Of a stretch of 64,000 bases of DNA, positions 63,674 to 64,000 are shown in pieces (positions within the stretch are counted from its first letter, which is position 1; the number at the start of each line of letters is the position of its first letter). The DNA comes from DATBGO01 sp963695645 (lineage in GTDB: Bacteria; Actinomycetota; Actinomycetes; Streptosporangiales; Streptosporangiaceae). Both the position numbers and the translations under genes were made by a program. The notes below the pieces were generated by a model that saw only the letters and a program-made list of their open reading frames with translations, ran no database searches and was not told the origin of the DNA. The stretch lies in NCBI GenBank assembly GCA_963695645.1, contig CAVOHC010000012.1, positions 1-64,000 on the forward strand. Reading direction: 5' to 3'.

Positions 63674-64000
63674 ATGCCGTCTCTCGATGGGAAGGGCTTG
63701 GCCGACCTGCTCGACGGCAAGCTGCCGTGGCAACAGCTCAAGGGTGTGATGTCAGCCACCAAAGACCCGTCGCGGTTCGACCTGTACCTGCAGGTACTGC
63801 AGGAGCGCGCCGCCTTCGATGACAAGATCCTGCTCCCACTCGCCGAGCACCTGTTCGTCGTCGCGCGCGACGGGCGGCGCGTCGTCATATGCGACTGCGG
63901 CCATGTGTTCGGCCCAGTCGACCGCAACTGGAAGCGCGAGACCCGCATTCTCGTCCGCGACTCCGAGGAACTCCTGGAAGAGATCTACGATCAGTACCAC
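63674..64000 (+). CDS. acxC: Acetone carboxylase gamma subunit (partial, runs off the window)
   Basis: First 109 codons of the small zinc-containing gamma subunit. LADLLDGKLPWQQLKGVMSA, FDLYLQVLQERAAFDDKILL, HLFVVARDGRRVVICDCGHV and NWKRETRILVRDSEELLEEI match AcxC, and the CDCGH begins the zinc-binding cysteine set. AAGGAG lies 8 nt before the ATG. The C-terminus, with the second cysteine pair and the DFEPDIDAFY end, lies beyond 64000. Confidence 0.9.
   Translation, partial: MPSLDGKGLADLLDGKLPWQQLKGVMSATKDPSRFDLYLQVLQERAAFDDKILLPLAEHLFVVARDGRRVVICDCGHVFGPVDRNWKRETRILVRDSEELLEEIYDQYH

Overview
The window is high-GC actinobacterial DNA. GTG and TTG starts are common, stop/start overlaps (GTGA, TGATG) are frequent, and the gene families (DUF6788, type II Wadjet, PucR and IclR regulators, HigBA) are typical of filamentous actinomycetes. 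I cannot name the species from the sequence.

Left part (about 0.2-9.8 kb): a lipid pair, cyclopropane-fatty-acyl synthase and an acyl desaturase, converges with overlapping 3' ends. Next to it is an IS3 scrap. A broken membrane NACHT NTPase with a C-terminal alpha/beta hydrolase follows. Then come an intact IS66-type insertion sequence with an 8-bp target duplication, an IS21 scrap and a tyrosine integrase.

Middle part (about 10-36.4 kb): a mobile-element graveyard with a few live genes. A 29-bp direct repeat, identical to part of the 3' half of tRNA-Thr(GGT), lies at 9964 and 34362, and a tRNA-fMet 3' scrap lies at 26222. Between the two Thr repeats are:
- a three-gene module of DDE transposase, recombinase-like protein and DUF6788;
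- a MarR regulator with two NAD(P)-binding oxidoreductases;
- a DUF6325-LuxR regulator, a DUF985 cupin, a CorA-type transporter and a HigBA toxin-antitoxin pair;
- a repetitive 724-residue coiled-coil protein, a STAS-like protein and a polysaccharide deacetylase;
- remnants of IS110, IS630, IS481-like, MFS, SbcC and DUF1330 genes.
A secreted aromatic-rich protein and a decayed hydrolase lie just to the right of the second repeat.

Defence block (36.5-45.4 kb): a complete type II Wadjet operon, jetABCD (an SMC-type anti-plasmid system), followed by a truncated YoeB toxin and a MazEF-like pair.

Right part (46-64 kb): ketone/acetoacetate metabolism. An IclR regulator precedes a seven-gene operon: acetoacetyl-CoA synthetase, two proteins resembling the 70-kDa and 40-kDa halves of phenylphosphate synthase (PEP-synthase family, no PEP barrel), a biotin carrier, a biotin carboxylase, a pyruvate-carboxylase-like carboxyltransferase and a HAD phosphatase. 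An acyl-CoA ligase gene, a scrap of an acetone carboxylase gamma gene and a PucR regulator lie on the minus strand. The acetone carboxylase operon acxABC runs off the right edge. The ligase can activate the acetoacetate made by acetone carboxylase. The kinase plus biotin-carboxylase operon looks like a second, possibly undescribed, ketone-carboxylating system, and it is the main discovery candidate here.
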